A stretch of 64,000 nucleotides of DNA. Origin: JAFGRU01 sp963665915 (GTDB lineage: Bacteria > Desulfobacterota > Desulfuromonadia > Desulfuromonadales > JAAYDE01). This document shows, in pieces, positions 34,938 through 43,819 of the stretch (positions within the stretch are counted from its first letter, which is position 1; each line of letters begins with the position of its first letter). The notes under the pieces are model-generated. The model searched no databases. It saw only the letters and a list, made by a program, of their open reading frames with translations, and was not told the origin of the DNA. The DNA is taken from contig CAXXSG010000013.1 of assembly GCA_963665915.2 (NCBI GenBank), forward strand, positions 658,814 through 722,813. The letters run 5' to 3'. The translations under genes were made by a program, and so were the position numbers.

Positions 34938-35132
34938 GGTCGTGGCCGCTATGGCGTCAAGTTTTTTTAATGGCCAAATAAAGGTCTTTTATTGTCATAT
35001 GATTGAAATAAAAGCTTTAAAAAGGACTCTTGTTAAAAACCGAGCTTTACATTTCTTTTTTTTTATATATAATAATCCTAAATTTATCCATTAAGATAAA
35101 TTATTAAAAATTTAGACCTAAAAAAGGTTGTT

Positions 35133-35465
35133 ATGGATTTTTACTCGATGACGGATAAAGGGATTGAGGCCGAGATCGGCAGGCGCATCAGGACGCTTCG
35201 CCTGCGCCGCAACCTGACACAGCAGGAGGTAGCGGAAGAGGCCGTGTTGTCCCTAAATACCATAAAAGCCCTGGAGGCGGGGAAAGGAAAGCTCGCCTCT
35301 CTCATCGCGGTGCTACGGGAGTTGGGGGCGCTGGAGGAACTCGATAACCTGATCCCCGAAACCTCTATCAGTCCGCTGCAGTTGGCGAAACAGCAAGGCA
35401 AGTTGCGGCAGAGGGCGTCAGGTAAGAGGTGCAAAGAAAGTGGGAAGGAAAAACCTGAATGGTGA
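35133..35465 (+). CDS. hipB: HipB-like antitoxin, HTH repressor
   Basis: A 110-residue protein with a Cro/C1-type helix-turn-helix (IGRRIRTLRLRRNLTQQEVAEEAVLSLNTIKALEAGKGKLASLIAVLRELGAL in outline, about 13-70) and a basic tail. It should bind the hipBA promoter and neutralise HipA. Its last seven bases overlap the start of hipA, the usual coupling in these pairs. The AT-rich DNA upstream (35030-35130) is the likely promoter/operator; no clear repeated operator box was found by eye. Confidence 0.85.
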   Translation: MDFYSMTDKGIEAEIGRRIRTLRLRRNLTQQEVAEEAVLSLNTIKALEAGKGKLASLIAVLRELGALEELDNLIPETSISPLQLAKQQGKLRQRASGKRCKESGKEKPEW

Positions 35466-36772
35466 AAAAGGTCGATACGGCGGTCGTCAGGCTCTGGGGG
35501 GAAGAGGTGGGCGCTATCTCCTGGCTGGAGGATCGCGGCTATGCTGTTTTTGAGTTTGCCCCCGCTTTCATCGAGAAGGGGCTTGATATTTCCCCGTTGC
35601 ACATGGGCTTGAATGACGCCCGGCGGGGGGATGCCATATTCTCATTCCCGAGTCTCAGCCGGGAGACCTTCCTGGGACTCCCCGGTCTGCTGGCGGATGC
35701 TCTGCCCGACAAATTCGGCAATAGTATCATCAATGCTTGGCTGACACGCCAGGGTCGGGACGCCGGCAGTTTCAGCCCCGTGGAGCGTCTTTGCTACACC
35801 GGGCGACGCGGCATGGGGGCGCTGGAGTTCGCACCGCCGCTGGATCGCCGCTTTGAGCGTGCGGTCCCGGTGGAGGTCGCTGAACTTGTCGATCTGGCGC
35901 AGGAGGTCATGTCCCGGCGCCTGCAACTCGACACCGGTTTCAACGGGCCTCCAAAAGATAATGCCGAAGCTATTCTCGACATCCTGCGGGTCGGGACTTC
36001 GGCCGGGGGGGCCCGGCCGAAAGCTGTTATCGCCATGAGCGGTGAGGGCAAGGTGATTTCCGGGCAGGCCGAGGTCCCCGAAGGCTATGACTATTGGATA
36101 CTCAAATTCGACGGGATTACCGACATCGAACTGGGCGAGCCGCAAGGCTACGGGCGTATCGAGTATGCCTATCATCTGATGGCGCAGGCCGCCGGGATTG
36201 ATATGAGTGAGTGCCGTCTCCTCGAGGAGGAGGGGCGGGCTCATTTTCTGACCAGACGTTTCGATCGTCATAACGGCCGCAAGCTGCATCTGCAGTCATT
36301 GTGCGGCCTGGCCCATTACGATTTCAACCGGGCCGGAGCTTACGCTTATGAGCAGGTCTTCTCAGTAATGCGCAGGCTGCGCCTGAGCAAGGCGGATGCG
36401 ATTCAGCAGTATCGGCGCATGCTTTTCAACGTCATTGCACGCAATCAGGACGATCACACCAAGAATATCGCTTTTATAATGAATCGGGAGGGGCGCTGGA
36501 CATTGTCCCCCGCTTTTGATGTCACTTATTCCCACAACCCGGCCGGCAAGTGGACCAACTCGCATCAGATGAGCGTCAATGGCAAACGTGACCATTTCCT
36601 CCTCTCCGACTTGGTCGCCGTGGGGGATTCGATCAGCATTCCCAAGCCGCTGGAGATTATCGACGCCATCCGGGATGCCGTCTCTGGGTGGCCTGAATTC
36701 GCCCGTCAGGCCGGGGTCCCGGAAAAGAAAATTCAGCAACTTGCCCGGTATCATCGCCTGAAATTATCCTGA
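35459..36772 (+). CDS. hipA: HipA-type serine/threonine kinase toxin
   Basis: A 437-residue protein. Characterised HipA phosphorylates glutamyl-tRNA synthetase and induces growth arrest. The N-terminal subdomain (about 1-115, VRLWGEEVGAISW and LPGLLADALPDKFG) is followed by the kinase part: SAGGARPKAVIAM (phosphate loop), YDYWILKFDG, catalytic FNVIARNQDDHTKNIAF, and SPAFDVTYS as the metal-binding block. All key residues seem present, so it is probably active. It overlaps hipB. Toxin-antitoxin function is from the family; the target in this organism is unknown. Confidence 0.9.
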   Translation: MVKKVDTAVVRLWGEEVGAISWLEDRGYAVFEFAPAFIEKGLDISPLHMGLNDARRGDAIFSFPSLSRETFLGLPGLLADALPDKFGNSIINAWLTRQGRDAGSFSPVERLCYTGRRGMGALEFAPPLDRRFERAVPVEVAELVDLAQEVMSRRLQLDTGFNGPPKDNAEAILDILRVGTSAGGARPKAVIAMSGEGKVISGQAEVPEGYDYWILKFDGITDIELGEPQGYGRIEYAYHLMAQAAGIDMSECRLLEEEGRAHFLTRRFDRHNGRKLHLQSLCGLAHYDFNRAGAYAYEQVFSVMRRLRLSKADAIQQYRRMLFNVIARNQDDHTKNIAFIMNREGRWTLSPAFDVTYSHNPAGKWTNSHQMSVNGKRDHFLLSDLVAVGDSISIPKPLEIIDAIRDAVSGWPEFARQAGVPEKKIQQLARYHRLKLS

Positions 36773-36887
36773 ATTCCTTCCTGCACGTTCCGCCGAGCCA
36801 AGGATCACATCCGGAATTTGCGAGCGGACTCTTCCTGCTTATTATTTCAGGGTGATGTCTATTGCTGAAAAACCTGGTAGGAGCTTC

Positions 36888-37631
36888 TCAATCCCAGAAT
36901 CCTGAGGGGAAAGTTGGGCGATACTCCTTGAACCATTTGCTGCGGGCTTTGTAGTCCGGAATCTGGCTCTCGACCAGAGCCCAGAAATCCCGGGAGTGAT
37001 TGAGGTGTCTGAGGTGGCAGAGTTCGTGGACCACGACATATTCGAGCATGGGCCTTGGAACGAAAATCAAATGCCAGTTGAGGTTGATGCTCCCCTTGGC
37101 GCTACAGCTTCCCCAGCGGGTTTTTTGCCGGCGGAAGCGGATTTTTTGAGGTTTCACACGTAAACAGCGGGAAAAATGGTCGCTGATTTCCTCGACGTCG
37201 CTGTACAGCTGCTCCAGAAACCAGTCTTTGAGCGCGGCTTTGACGGCCGCATCTTTTTTCGTCCCGGCCACTTTTGCCGGGACCGTGACCAGCAGATCGC
37301 TCCCATAACTTACCTGCGCAGTCCTGCTGCTATATCTGTCGCGGACGGTCAGGCCGGTGCATGAGCCCCGAAGAGGAATTTTTGCTCCCGTGACGAGGGG
37401 AATGATTTGTGGGAGGGGGTTTTGGCGAAGCTTCTCCGCCAGTTCGGCTTTTTTCTTCACAATCCAACGGCGGTTTTCGTGGACAAAAGCTGCGATGACC
37501 GAATCTTGAACTTTGATCGGCGCTACTACCTCCACCTGTCCCGGTCGTACTTGGATGCGCAGGCGTTTAGCTTTGGAACTGCGCCGCAGTTCATAGGGGA
37601 TGGTTTCATTTTCCCTACCAAGAATCGGCAT
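36888..37631 (-). CDS. YgjP-like (DUF45) zinc metallopeptidase
   Basis: A 247-residue protein of the DUF45/YgjP, M48-like group. The C-terminal catalytic part has RRQKTRWGSCSAKGSINLNW and the zinc site in VVHELCHLRHLNHSRDFW (HExxH plus a third His). The N-terminal part is beta-rich (about 1-130). These proteins are probably cytosolic; their substrates are unclear. It lies convergent to hipA and is not part of the toxin pair. Confidence 0.88.
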   Translation of the reverse strand: MPILGRENETIPYELRRSSKAKRLRIQVRPGQVEVVAPIKVQDSVIAAFVHENRRWIVKKKAELAEKLRQNPLPQIIPLVTGAKIPLRGSCTGLTVRDRYSSRTAQVSYGSDLLVTVPAKVAGTKKDAAVKAALKDWFLEQLYSDVEEISDHFSRCLRVKPQKIRFRRQKTRWGSCSAKGSINLNWHLIFVPRPMLEYVVVHELCHLRHLNHSRDFWALVESQIPDYKARSKWFKEYRPTFPSGFWD

Positions 37632-37684
37632 CAGGACGTCATCTCATATTTCATTTTATCCAAAAACAATCTTGGTATCGCGGC

Positions 37685-38257
37685 TTAGCGATCTTTGATC
37701 AAGGTCGAGATAGCTTTGAATGCAGGTGCTTTCGAGTCCTTAAGCATCTGAAAAAGGGCGGTCTCAACGGTGGTCAGGGTAGCACCTGCCTGGTTGGCGT
37801 TGTACATGGAAATCTGGTGATCCTTTTTATGACGGGCGCAGATGGCGTCGGTGGCCAGGTGAACGGGGAAGCCCCGATAGAGGAGCGCAAGGGCGCTCTG
37901 ATAGATGCAGACATGGCTTTCCATGCCGACCATCAGAACCTGACGGGTATTTTTTTCTCTGAGCAGGCTGAGAAAAGTCTCCTCCCCACAGCAGTTGAAA
38001 GTTGTTTTTGAAACCGTGTTAGCATACCAGGGGCCCTGCACGTCCCGCACCGTGGGGCCCAAACCCTGGGGATACTGCTCGGTAACGATAATCGGGAGAT
38101 TCATGAGCTGGAAGGCTTCGAGAAGAATACGGATGTTTTTCCGGACTTCTCTCCAGATGGGGGCGGGGGTGGCCAGGACGAGGCGTTCCTGAACATCGAC
38201 GAGAACCAGGACGGTGCCTTCCCTGGGCAGAAGCAGGCGATTGGGTCCATCGAGCAT
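37685..38257 (-). CDS. Isochorismatase-family hydrolase
   Basis: A 190-residue cysteine hydrolase of the YcaC-like group. Catalytic triad candidates: Asp in LVLVDVQERL, Lys in TVSKTTFNC, and Cys in GMESHVCIYQSAL. The fold also shows the non-proline cis-peptide region around MVGMESH. Members hydrolyse amides or isochorismate-like ethers, but true isochorismatases are larger and sit in siderophore operons, which this does not. The substrate is unknown. Confidence 0.88.
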   Translation of the reverse strand: MLDGPNRLLLPREGTVLVLVDVQERLVLATPAPIWREVRKNIRILLEAFQLMNLPIIVTEQYPQGLGPTVRDVQGPWYANTVSKTTFNCCGEETFLSLLREKNTRQVLMVGMESHVCIYQSALALLYRGFPVHLATDAICARHKKDHQISMYNANQAGATLTTVETALFQMLKDSKAPAFKAISTLIKDR

Positions 38258-38443
38258 TTCTGTACTCCTTTATCCGGATAAATAGCCTTATTGGGTGGCT
38301 GCAGGTATTGTTCGCGAGCGGATGTCTGAAATTTGGTGTTCAGGATACCAAGTGTTCCATTTTTTTCAAGTTTAATGGTTCAGTAGTTTTCAGAATATTT
38401 CGTGCTATCCTTAAGAATCTGCAATCTTTAAAAGGGGGAAAAA

Positions 38444-39046
38444 GTGATTCTGGGAATTACCGGCGGTATTGCAGTAGGCAAATCGACAGCAGCCCGATTT
38501 TTTGGGCAGCTGGGTGCTGCCGTGGTCAGTGCCGACGACCTTGCACGCGAGGCCGTGGCCCCCGGGACAGAAACACTGAAGCAGCTGGTCGAACATTTCG
38601 GGCCGCAGATTCTCCAGAATGACGGAAGCCTGAACCGAAAAGTCCTTGGTGATATTATTTTTAATGATCGGAATGCCCGCCGCTTTCTCAATGAAACGAC
38701 GCATGTGCAGGTCGGTGTGCTGGCGATGCGAAAACTTAAAGAGTTAAGGGTAAAAGAGGTTCCACTCATTATCTATGAGTCGCCCCTTTTGTTTGAAGCG
38801 GGAGTGGAAGATCGCGTCGATGCTGTTCTGGTTATAACAACGAGTCGGAAAAACCAGATCGAGAGGCTGCTCAGAAGACCAGAGATGACCCAGGCCAAAG
38901 CGGAGGCCATGATCGATAGCCATATGAGCCAGCAGGAGAAAGCGGCCAGGGCTGATTATGTGATCGATTCCGGTGGGACGCTGGATGAACTGAAAATAAA
39001 AATTCGCCGTTTGTTTATTGAGTTGAGCGTGGAAAAGAAGGCCTGA
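38444..39046 (+). CDS. coaE: Dephospho-CoA kinase
   Basis: A 200-residue P-loop kinase catalysing the last step of coenzyme A synthesis. The P-loop GGIAVGKST is at 7-15, SADDLAREAV follows, the lid region is FNDRNARRFLNETTH, and LIIYESPLLFEAG and VVITTSRKNQIERLLRR are conserved. It starts at GTG 38444 with AAGGGGG just upstream. It is convergent with the IclR gene, 16 bp apart. Confidence 0.95.
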   Translation: MILGITGGIAVGKSTAARFFGQLGAAVVSADDLAREAVAPGTETLKQLVEHFGPQILQNDGSLNRKVLGDIIFNDRNARRFLNETTHVQVGVLAMRKLKELRVKEVPLIIYESPLLFEAGVEDRVDAVLVITTSRKNQIERLLRRPEMTQAKAEAMIDSHMSQQEKAARADYVIDSGGTLDELKIKIRRLFIELSVEKKA

Positions 39047-39062
39047 TTCTCATTCCCTGTTA

Positions 39063-39848
39063 TTATTCGGAAGGATAACCAAGGCGGGTGGAGAGGTCTT
39101 CCCCCTCGCGCACGACGATCGGTACCAGTTCATTGGCTATACGTTCATCGGTGAAACGCATGGACGGGCCTGACAGGCTGACCGCACCGACTACCCGGCG
39201 GGTATAGTCCCGGATGGGAGCGGCCACGCAGCGTACGCCGATATCGTATTCCTCGTTGTCGATGGCGAAACCTGTTTCGCGTATTTCTTCCAGTTCCTTT
39301 TTCAGGGCATCCAGAGAGGAAAGTGTCTTGGGAGTGAATGAAATCAGCTTGGCCTTGGAATAGAGCTTGTCCAGCTCTTCTTCCCTGAGAAAAGCAAGAT
39401 GTATTTTTCCCGCGGCCGTGCAATAGGCGGGAAGCCGGATGCCGATACGAGGGACGACGCGAACCGTCATGGTGGTCTCCTCAATTTCCAGGTAGACGAT
39501 GAAGCCATCTTTGAAAATTGAGATATAGGAGGTTTCGTTGCATTCCTCCACCATCTTTTCCAGAACCGGTTGGGCTTGTCGGAGCAGTCCCATTTGTTTT
39601 ATGAAAGTCTGACCCAGTTCCAGGGATTTAAGGCCCAGACGGTAGTTTTCCGTCGCTTTATTCTGCTCGACGTAACCCCGTGACTCAAGCGTAGCCAGAA
39701 GGCGGAAAACATTATTTTTATGAAGCTTAAGGCGCTTACTCAGTTCGGTCACACCCAGTTCGTCGTCTTCTCCATGGAATTGCTCCAGCAGGTCGAGAGC
39801 ATGGGAAACTGCCTGGATGATATATTCCGATTTTTCTTTTCTCGCCAT
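39063..39848 (-). CDS. IclR-family transcriptional regulator
   Basis: A 261-residue regulator. The N-terminal winged helix (about 10-75, AVSHALDLLEQFHGEDDELGVTELSKRLKLHKNNVFRLLATLESRGYV in outline) is followed by the IclR effector domain (about 90-255), with YCTAAGKIHLAFL, GFAIDNEEYDIGVRCVAAPI and AVSLSGPSMRF. It controls catabolic genes in other bacteria. Neighbours (coaE, truD) are housekeeping, so the target is not evident. A palindrome upstream at 40007-40029 may be its own operator. Confidence 0.9.
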   Translation of the reverse strand: MARKEKSEYIIQAVSHALDLLEQFHGEDDELGVTELSKRLKLHKNNVFRLLATLESRGYVEQNKATENYRLGLKSLELGQTFIKQMGLLRQAQPVLEKMVEECNETSYISIFKDGFIVYLEIEETTMTVRVVPRIGIRLPAYCTAAGKIHLAFLREEELDKLYSKAKLISFTPKTLSSLDALKKELEEIRETGFAIDNEEYDIGVRCVAAPIRDYTRRVVGAVSLSGPSMRFTDERIANELVPIVVREGEDLSTRLGYPSE

Positions 39849-40006
39849 TCCCGTTTTTCCTTTTTTATATTTCAGCGCCGTATCGCTGTTTTATTTTTTG
39901 AAAAGTGGAAACTACGGTAAAGGATGATTCCGAAAAAAATTGCTGCGAAAGGTTGGCTCCAGCTTAGTAAAGCAGACCAAAAGGCTTAACACAACGTTAA
40001 TTTTTC

Positions 40007-40029
40007 ATTTTAAAACAGTATTTTAAAAT
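40007..40029. promoter_or_regulatory. Palindrome upstream of the IclR gene
   Basis: ATTTTAAAAC...TATTTTAAAAT forms an imperfect inverted repeat with 9-bp arms around a short centre, about 160 bp upstream of the IclR start and just upstream of nothing else on that side. IclR proteins often autoregulate through palindromes of about this size. The AT-rich content makes a chance match possible. Confidence 0.3.
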
Positions 40030-40096
40030 TTAGCAAAGTCATATCGTGGTGTCAATGTTGTTCGCAGGGAAATTCGTTCTTAAATGCTAACGGGTT

Positions 40097-41362
40097 TCAG
40101 GTGGAAGGCTCGTTGTCCGAGGGGCTCTCTTCGGTCGGCGCTGGAACGGTTTCCCCGCTGAAGCCGCATTCGGTTTTCATGATTTCATCGGTGACATTTG
40201 TTGCGTAGCTTCCGGCTGGAAGTGCGAAGGATACGATCAGGTCTTCTCCGTCCGCCTCGAGCTTTTGTTCCACCAGCGGTACCCGGAGGGGGCGACGACT
40301 TCCTTCCATTTTTAATCCGCCTCCGAGGCGGAAATCCTCCAGTGTCAGTTCTTCCTCCCGGAGGAGGGCTTTTTCCATCTCTCCTGCATGACCCTGAGCC
40401 AGATTCGATTTATAGCCGAACAGGGGGCCTGAAGGGCTGATCTCCAGTAAATCCGAGCGTGGCTGTTCTTTGCCCGCTTCGGCGACCAGGAAAAAGGCGC
40501 CGTTGCTGTGTTTGACAGCCAGGTCCCCGTCCCAAAGTGTACCCAGGTCAGCGATGCGGCTTTCCACAATCCGGTCGAAAAGCTCCGACTGGCAGGCCGA
40601 AACATAGAGGCGGAGGAGCCGTCTTGGCAACTCCAGGACCGCCTTCCGAACCGGTTTTCCTTTGAGAATGGCTTCAATCAGCCGACGTTCATCCCGCAGG
40701 CGTTGAGGAAACCCGGCCAGTGCTCCCGGCAGGTCGCCCTGAATGAATTTTTCCACTCCGTTACGCCAAACCGGGTCCTGAATGCGCTCCGGGCGTCCGA
40801 TGATTTCTTGCGCCGCCTTTTGGAAATCCCCTTTCAGAATAGCCTGCCCGATATGATGGGAATTACCCATGGCGCCGAAACGCTGGGCGCCAAAACTGTT
40901 GGGTAAGCCTTTTTTTTCGAGGTCGGCCAGGATGGTTTCGGCTCGTGACAATGCCTGCGGGACCGTTTCCCGAATGCGAATCCGGAAACGGTTGCCGGCC
41001 AGGTGTCCGAGCCGCAGTTTGTTGCGGTGCTTTTCGGCGGAAATAATGCTCCAGAAATCGTCCGTTGCCAGGGTTTTCAGATTGATGGTCGCTGCCGGGA
41101 GCGAAACCCACTGTCGGGTCAGCCCTCGGGCGTCTTTAAGTCCGGCATAACCGATGTCGCGTTCCCGGAGACCGCTTGCTCGGGCCAGCTTTTTTATCAG
41201 TCCCAGCGTGGTGAGGCCCCGTTTCTCAATAAAAAGATAGAGGTGCTCCCCCTCGCCGCAGGGAAGGTAGAGAGGAATTTCCTCGACCTGAAAATCCTCG
41301 GGAGAAACTTTGATGCTGCCCCCCGTGCCGGGATGGTTTTCCGTCAGGTAGTTTTTGCCCAT
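40097..41362 (-). CDS. truD: tRNA pseudouridine synthase TruD
   Basis: A 421-residue enzyme that makes pseudouridine 13 in tRNA-Glu. The catalytic Asp is D77 in GYAGLKDARGLTRQWVSL. NRFRIRIRETVP, PNSFGAQRFG and the TruD-specific insertion (SACQSELFDRIVESRI) are present. The C-terminal about 25 residues (rich in Pro, Glu, Ser) extend past the family core. It overlaps the trmB stop region by 19 bp and is probably co-transcribed with trmB. Confidence 0.95.
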   Translation of the reverse strand: MGKNYLTENHPGTGGSIKVSPEDFQVEEIPLYLPCGEGEHLYLFIEKRGLTTLGLIKKLARASGLRERDIGYAGLKDARGLTRQWVSLPAATINLKTLATDDFWSIISAEKHRNKLRLGHLAGNRFRIRIRETVPQALSRAETILADLEKKGLPNSFGAQRFGAMGNSHHIGQAILKGDFQKAAQEIIGRPERIQDPVWRNGVEKFIQGDLPGALAGFPQRLRDERRLIEAILKGKPVRKAVLELPRRLLRLYVSACQSELFDRIVESRIADLGTLWDGDLAVKHSNGAFFLVAEAGKEQPRSDLLEISPSGPLFGYKSNLAQGHAGEMEKALLREEELTLEDFRLGGGLKMEGSRRPLRVPLVEQKLEADGEDLIVSFALPAGSYATNVTDEIMKTECGFSGETVPAPTEESPSDNEPST

Positions 41363-42054
41363 GTTTCCTGTCTTTGGGTCGGGATACGAAAAGGGGTTTG
41401 CACCACGGGTGGGTCGAGACTTTCAAGGTAATAGTGAGGATCTTTCCGCTGGACCATAAAGTAGAGGGGTAGACCTTGCCCCTGAAAGCGCTGCATATAT
41501 TTGGACCGGGGGTAATCTTCGAGGTCGTGAACAAAGGGTTTAGGTAGCTGGTTTTGAAAGCCCTGGAAAGGGAACAGTTCTGCGACTTCCTCAGCGTACT
41601 CGGTGAAATCGGTGCAGAAATAGAGCTGTCCGCCAGGACGCAGGCAATAGAGGAGCAGTTTGAGAAAAGCCCCATTCACCAGGCGCCGCCGGCGATGGCG
41701 TTTTTTTGGCCAGGGATCGGGGCAGTTTATGTAAATCGCATCAAGGCTTTCCGGCTTGATGTAGTGGTTGAGCAGGTGGCGTGCCTCCATGCGCAGAACA
41801 CGGATATTGCTGACGCCGTTCAGGTCGGCCTTGCGGCAGGTTTTATAACATCCTTTGTTGTAAATATCGATGGCCAGAAAATTTGTTTCCGGCTGTTTTT
41901 GCGCCAGTTGCAGGACAAAGCCGCCAGTGCCGCAGCCGATTTCCAGGGCCAGAGGGGCTTTACGGTCGAAAATTTCAGAGATGTCCTCCAGAGTCTTGAG
42001 TTTCTCTTCCTGGACGAAAAACGGGGAGTCGATGTGGATCATTCGCTGGGTCAT
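41344..42054 (-). CDS. trmB: tRNA (guanine-46-N7)-methyltransferase
   Basis: A 236-residue SAM-dependent enzyme. The SAM motif ALEIGCGTGGFVLQLA, the FLAIDIYNKGC segment, and the catalytic/tRNA-binding YINCPDPWPKKRHRRRRLVN block identify TrmB. The C-terminus overlaps the start of truD by 19 bp, so the two tRNA-modifying genes are coupled. The length is normal. Confidence 0.95.
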   Translation of the reverse strand: MTQRMIHIDSPFFVQEEKLKTLEDISEIFDRKAPLALEIGCGTGGFVLQLAQKQPETNFLAIDIYNKGCYKTCRKADLNGVSNIRVLRMEARHLLNHYIKPESLDAIYINCPDPWPKKRHRRRRLVNGAFLKLLLYCLRPGGQLYFCTDFTEYAEEVAELFPFQGFQNQLPKPFVHDLEDYPRSKYMQRFQGQGLPLYFMVQRKDPHYYLESLDPPVVQTPFRIPTQRQETWAKTT

Positions 42055-42159
42055 GGTGATCTTTAAGCTTTCAGGTCAAATTTTTGAACAGTGGAAACTA
42101 GCACGCAAGCTTTTATTTTGCAATACAGACATCTGAGAGCAGAAACGTCTGGAGAAAGA

Positions 42160-42471
42160 TCATTGGTAACTTTCCAGGTAATCGATCAAAGCTTTTATTT
42201 CCGTTTCTCTGAGGTGCGAGTAGGATGGCATATAGCGGTCATGGTTTGGTGCTGTTCCGTTCAGGAGAAGTTGGCGCATCTTCTCCCGGGTCCTGTGGCT
42301 ACCGATTTCTTCCAGCGGCTGGGCATAAGCCCCTCCTTCCTTATCGAGCTGGTGACAGGCTTTGCATCCTTGGGAATTGACCAGCTTGCGGGCTTCTCGG
42401 AACGAATTCTCCGCGACCGCGGGGGTCGTCAGGCAGGTTGATATGAGTAAGGTCAAAAAAATTTTTTTCAA
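42160..42471 (-). CDS. Small mono-haem c-type cytochrome
   Basis: A 103-residue periplasmic protein. A signal peptide (MKKIFLTLLISTCLTTPAVA) is followed by one haem site CKACH at about 36-40 and a likely Met ligand in HDRYMPSYSHL. The LRETEIKALIDYLESYQ helix closes a class I cytochrome c fold. It could carry electrons to the peroxidase or nitrite reductase elsewhere in the window, but that is inference. It stands alone. Confidence 0.88.
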   Translation of the reverse strand: MKKIFLTLLISTCLTTPAVAENSFREARKLVNSQGCKACHQLDKEGGAYAQPLEEIGSHRTREKMRQLLLNGTAPNHDRYMPSYSHLRETEIKALIDYLESYQ

Positions 42472-42719
42472 GTGAATAGCCCCCTGCTTTTCTGCTTTTT
42501 TTCTTGACCGGACCTGGGCCCGGCACCTGTTTGGGTCATCAGGAAAAAGGGCACGGAGTTAAAAATAGCATAATTTCAACTAAAGAAAAACTTCGCTTCC
42601 CGCAAGGATCTTCAATATCATGAAAAATGTTGAATTCATCTATTTTACCCGTTAACCTGAGACATTGAGAAACCTGGAAATATCAATATTTTTTCGATTT
42701 CGGGGTGAGGAGACCAACC

Positions 42720-43733
42720 GTGTTGATTGTTATGGAACATAATGCCAGCAATGAAAAGATTCAAGGGGTTGAAGAAGCTGTCGAGGCAATGGGACTCAGG
42801 GCCGAACTCATTCCCGGAAGTGAGCGGACTGCGATCGGCGTTCTCGGCAACGAGGGGTATGTGGATGAAGCCACGATTCGCGACCTGCCGGGAATTCGTG
42901 AGATTATCCATGTGAGTAAGCCTTATAAGTTGGTTTCCCGGGATTTTCATCCGCAACCCACAGTAGTTGATGTCAAAGGGGCGCGGATCGGCCTCGGCCG
43001 GAAGCCCGTGATCATGGCAGGTCCCTGTGCTATTGAGAGCGAGGAGCAGGTAATGACGGCGGCTCGGGGCGTGAAAGCGGCCGGGGCTTCGATTCTGCGT
43101 GGCGGAGCTTTCAAGCCGCGGACAGGCCCCCACACCTTTCAGGGGCTTGGCATCGAGGGCTTGAAATATCTGCGCCTGGCCGGGGATGAGGTCGGCCTGC
43201 CGGTTATTACCGAAGTGATGCGCATCGAACAGGTGGAGCAGGTCTGCAGGTATGCCGATATCCTGCAGGTCGGCGCCCGCAACATGCAGAATTTTGATCT
43301 CCTCAAGGAGGTCGGCAAGGTAGATCACCCGGTTCTTCTCAAGCGGGGAATGTGCGCTTCCCTTGAGGAGTTTCTGGGTGCGGCCGAGTACATTCTGGCA
43401 GAGGGGAATCCGAATCTCATCCTTTGTGAAAGAGGGATTCGCTCTTTTGAAAGAGCGACCCGCAATACACTCGATCTGTCGGTGGTTCCTCTTATCCAGG
43501 AGATGAGCCATCTCCCCATTATTGTTGACCCGAGCCATGCTACAGGCAAACGTTCACTGGTGCCGGTCATGAGTAAAGCAGCCCTGGTGGCAGGAGCCCA
43601 AGGCCTGATGATCGAGGTCCATCCCGACCCGGCCAAGGCTCGCTGCGATGGTGCTCAGAGTCTGACCTGCCCCGGTTTTGAGGAGCTTATGGCAGAATTG
43701 AAAAGCATGATGGTTTTCCTCGGTTTTGAGTAA
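42720..43733 (+). CDS. aroF: 3-deoxy-7-phosphoheptulonate synthase (type I-beta)
   Basis: A 337-residue first enzyme of the shikimate pathway, condensing phosphoenolpyruvate and erythrose 4-phosphate. An N-terminal ACT-like (FeS-like) regulatory domain (about 1-70) precedes the barrel: MAGPCAIES, LRGGAFKPRTGPHTFQGLG, LQVGARNMQNF, LLKRGM, DPSHATGKR and EVHPDPAKARCDGAQSL carry the metal and substrate residues. I chose GTG 42720 because GAGGAG lies seven bases before it. No trp/tyr operator or leader was seen. Confidence 0.95.
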   Translation: MLIVMEHNASNEKIQGVEEAVEAMGLRAELIPGSERTAIGVLGNEGYVDEATIRDLPGIREIIHVSKPYKLVSRDFHPQPTVVDVKGARIGLGRKPVIMAGPCAIESEEQVMTAARGVKAAGASILRGGAFKPRTGPHTFQGLGIEGLKYLRLAGDEVGLPVITEVMRIEQVEQVCRYADILQVGARNMQNFDLLKEVGKVDHPVLLKRGMCASLEEFLGAAEYILAEGNPNLILCERGIRSFERATRNTLDLSVVPLIQEMSHLPIIVDPSHATGKRSLVPVMSKAALVAGAQGLMIEVHPDPAKARCDGAQSLTCPGFEELMAELKSMMVFLGFE

Positions 43734-43819
43734 CAAGTGGGGGCCTTTTTTCGACCGAATCTGCCGGTCCGGGTCTTTTGCCATCAACAATCAGAAATCA
43801 GATAACGGAGTCGTTGAAA

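Noticed and set aside
35030..35132. CRISPR-like or operator repeats in the AT-rich stretch before hipB
   Set aside because: Only low-complexity A/T runs; no regularly spaced repeats.
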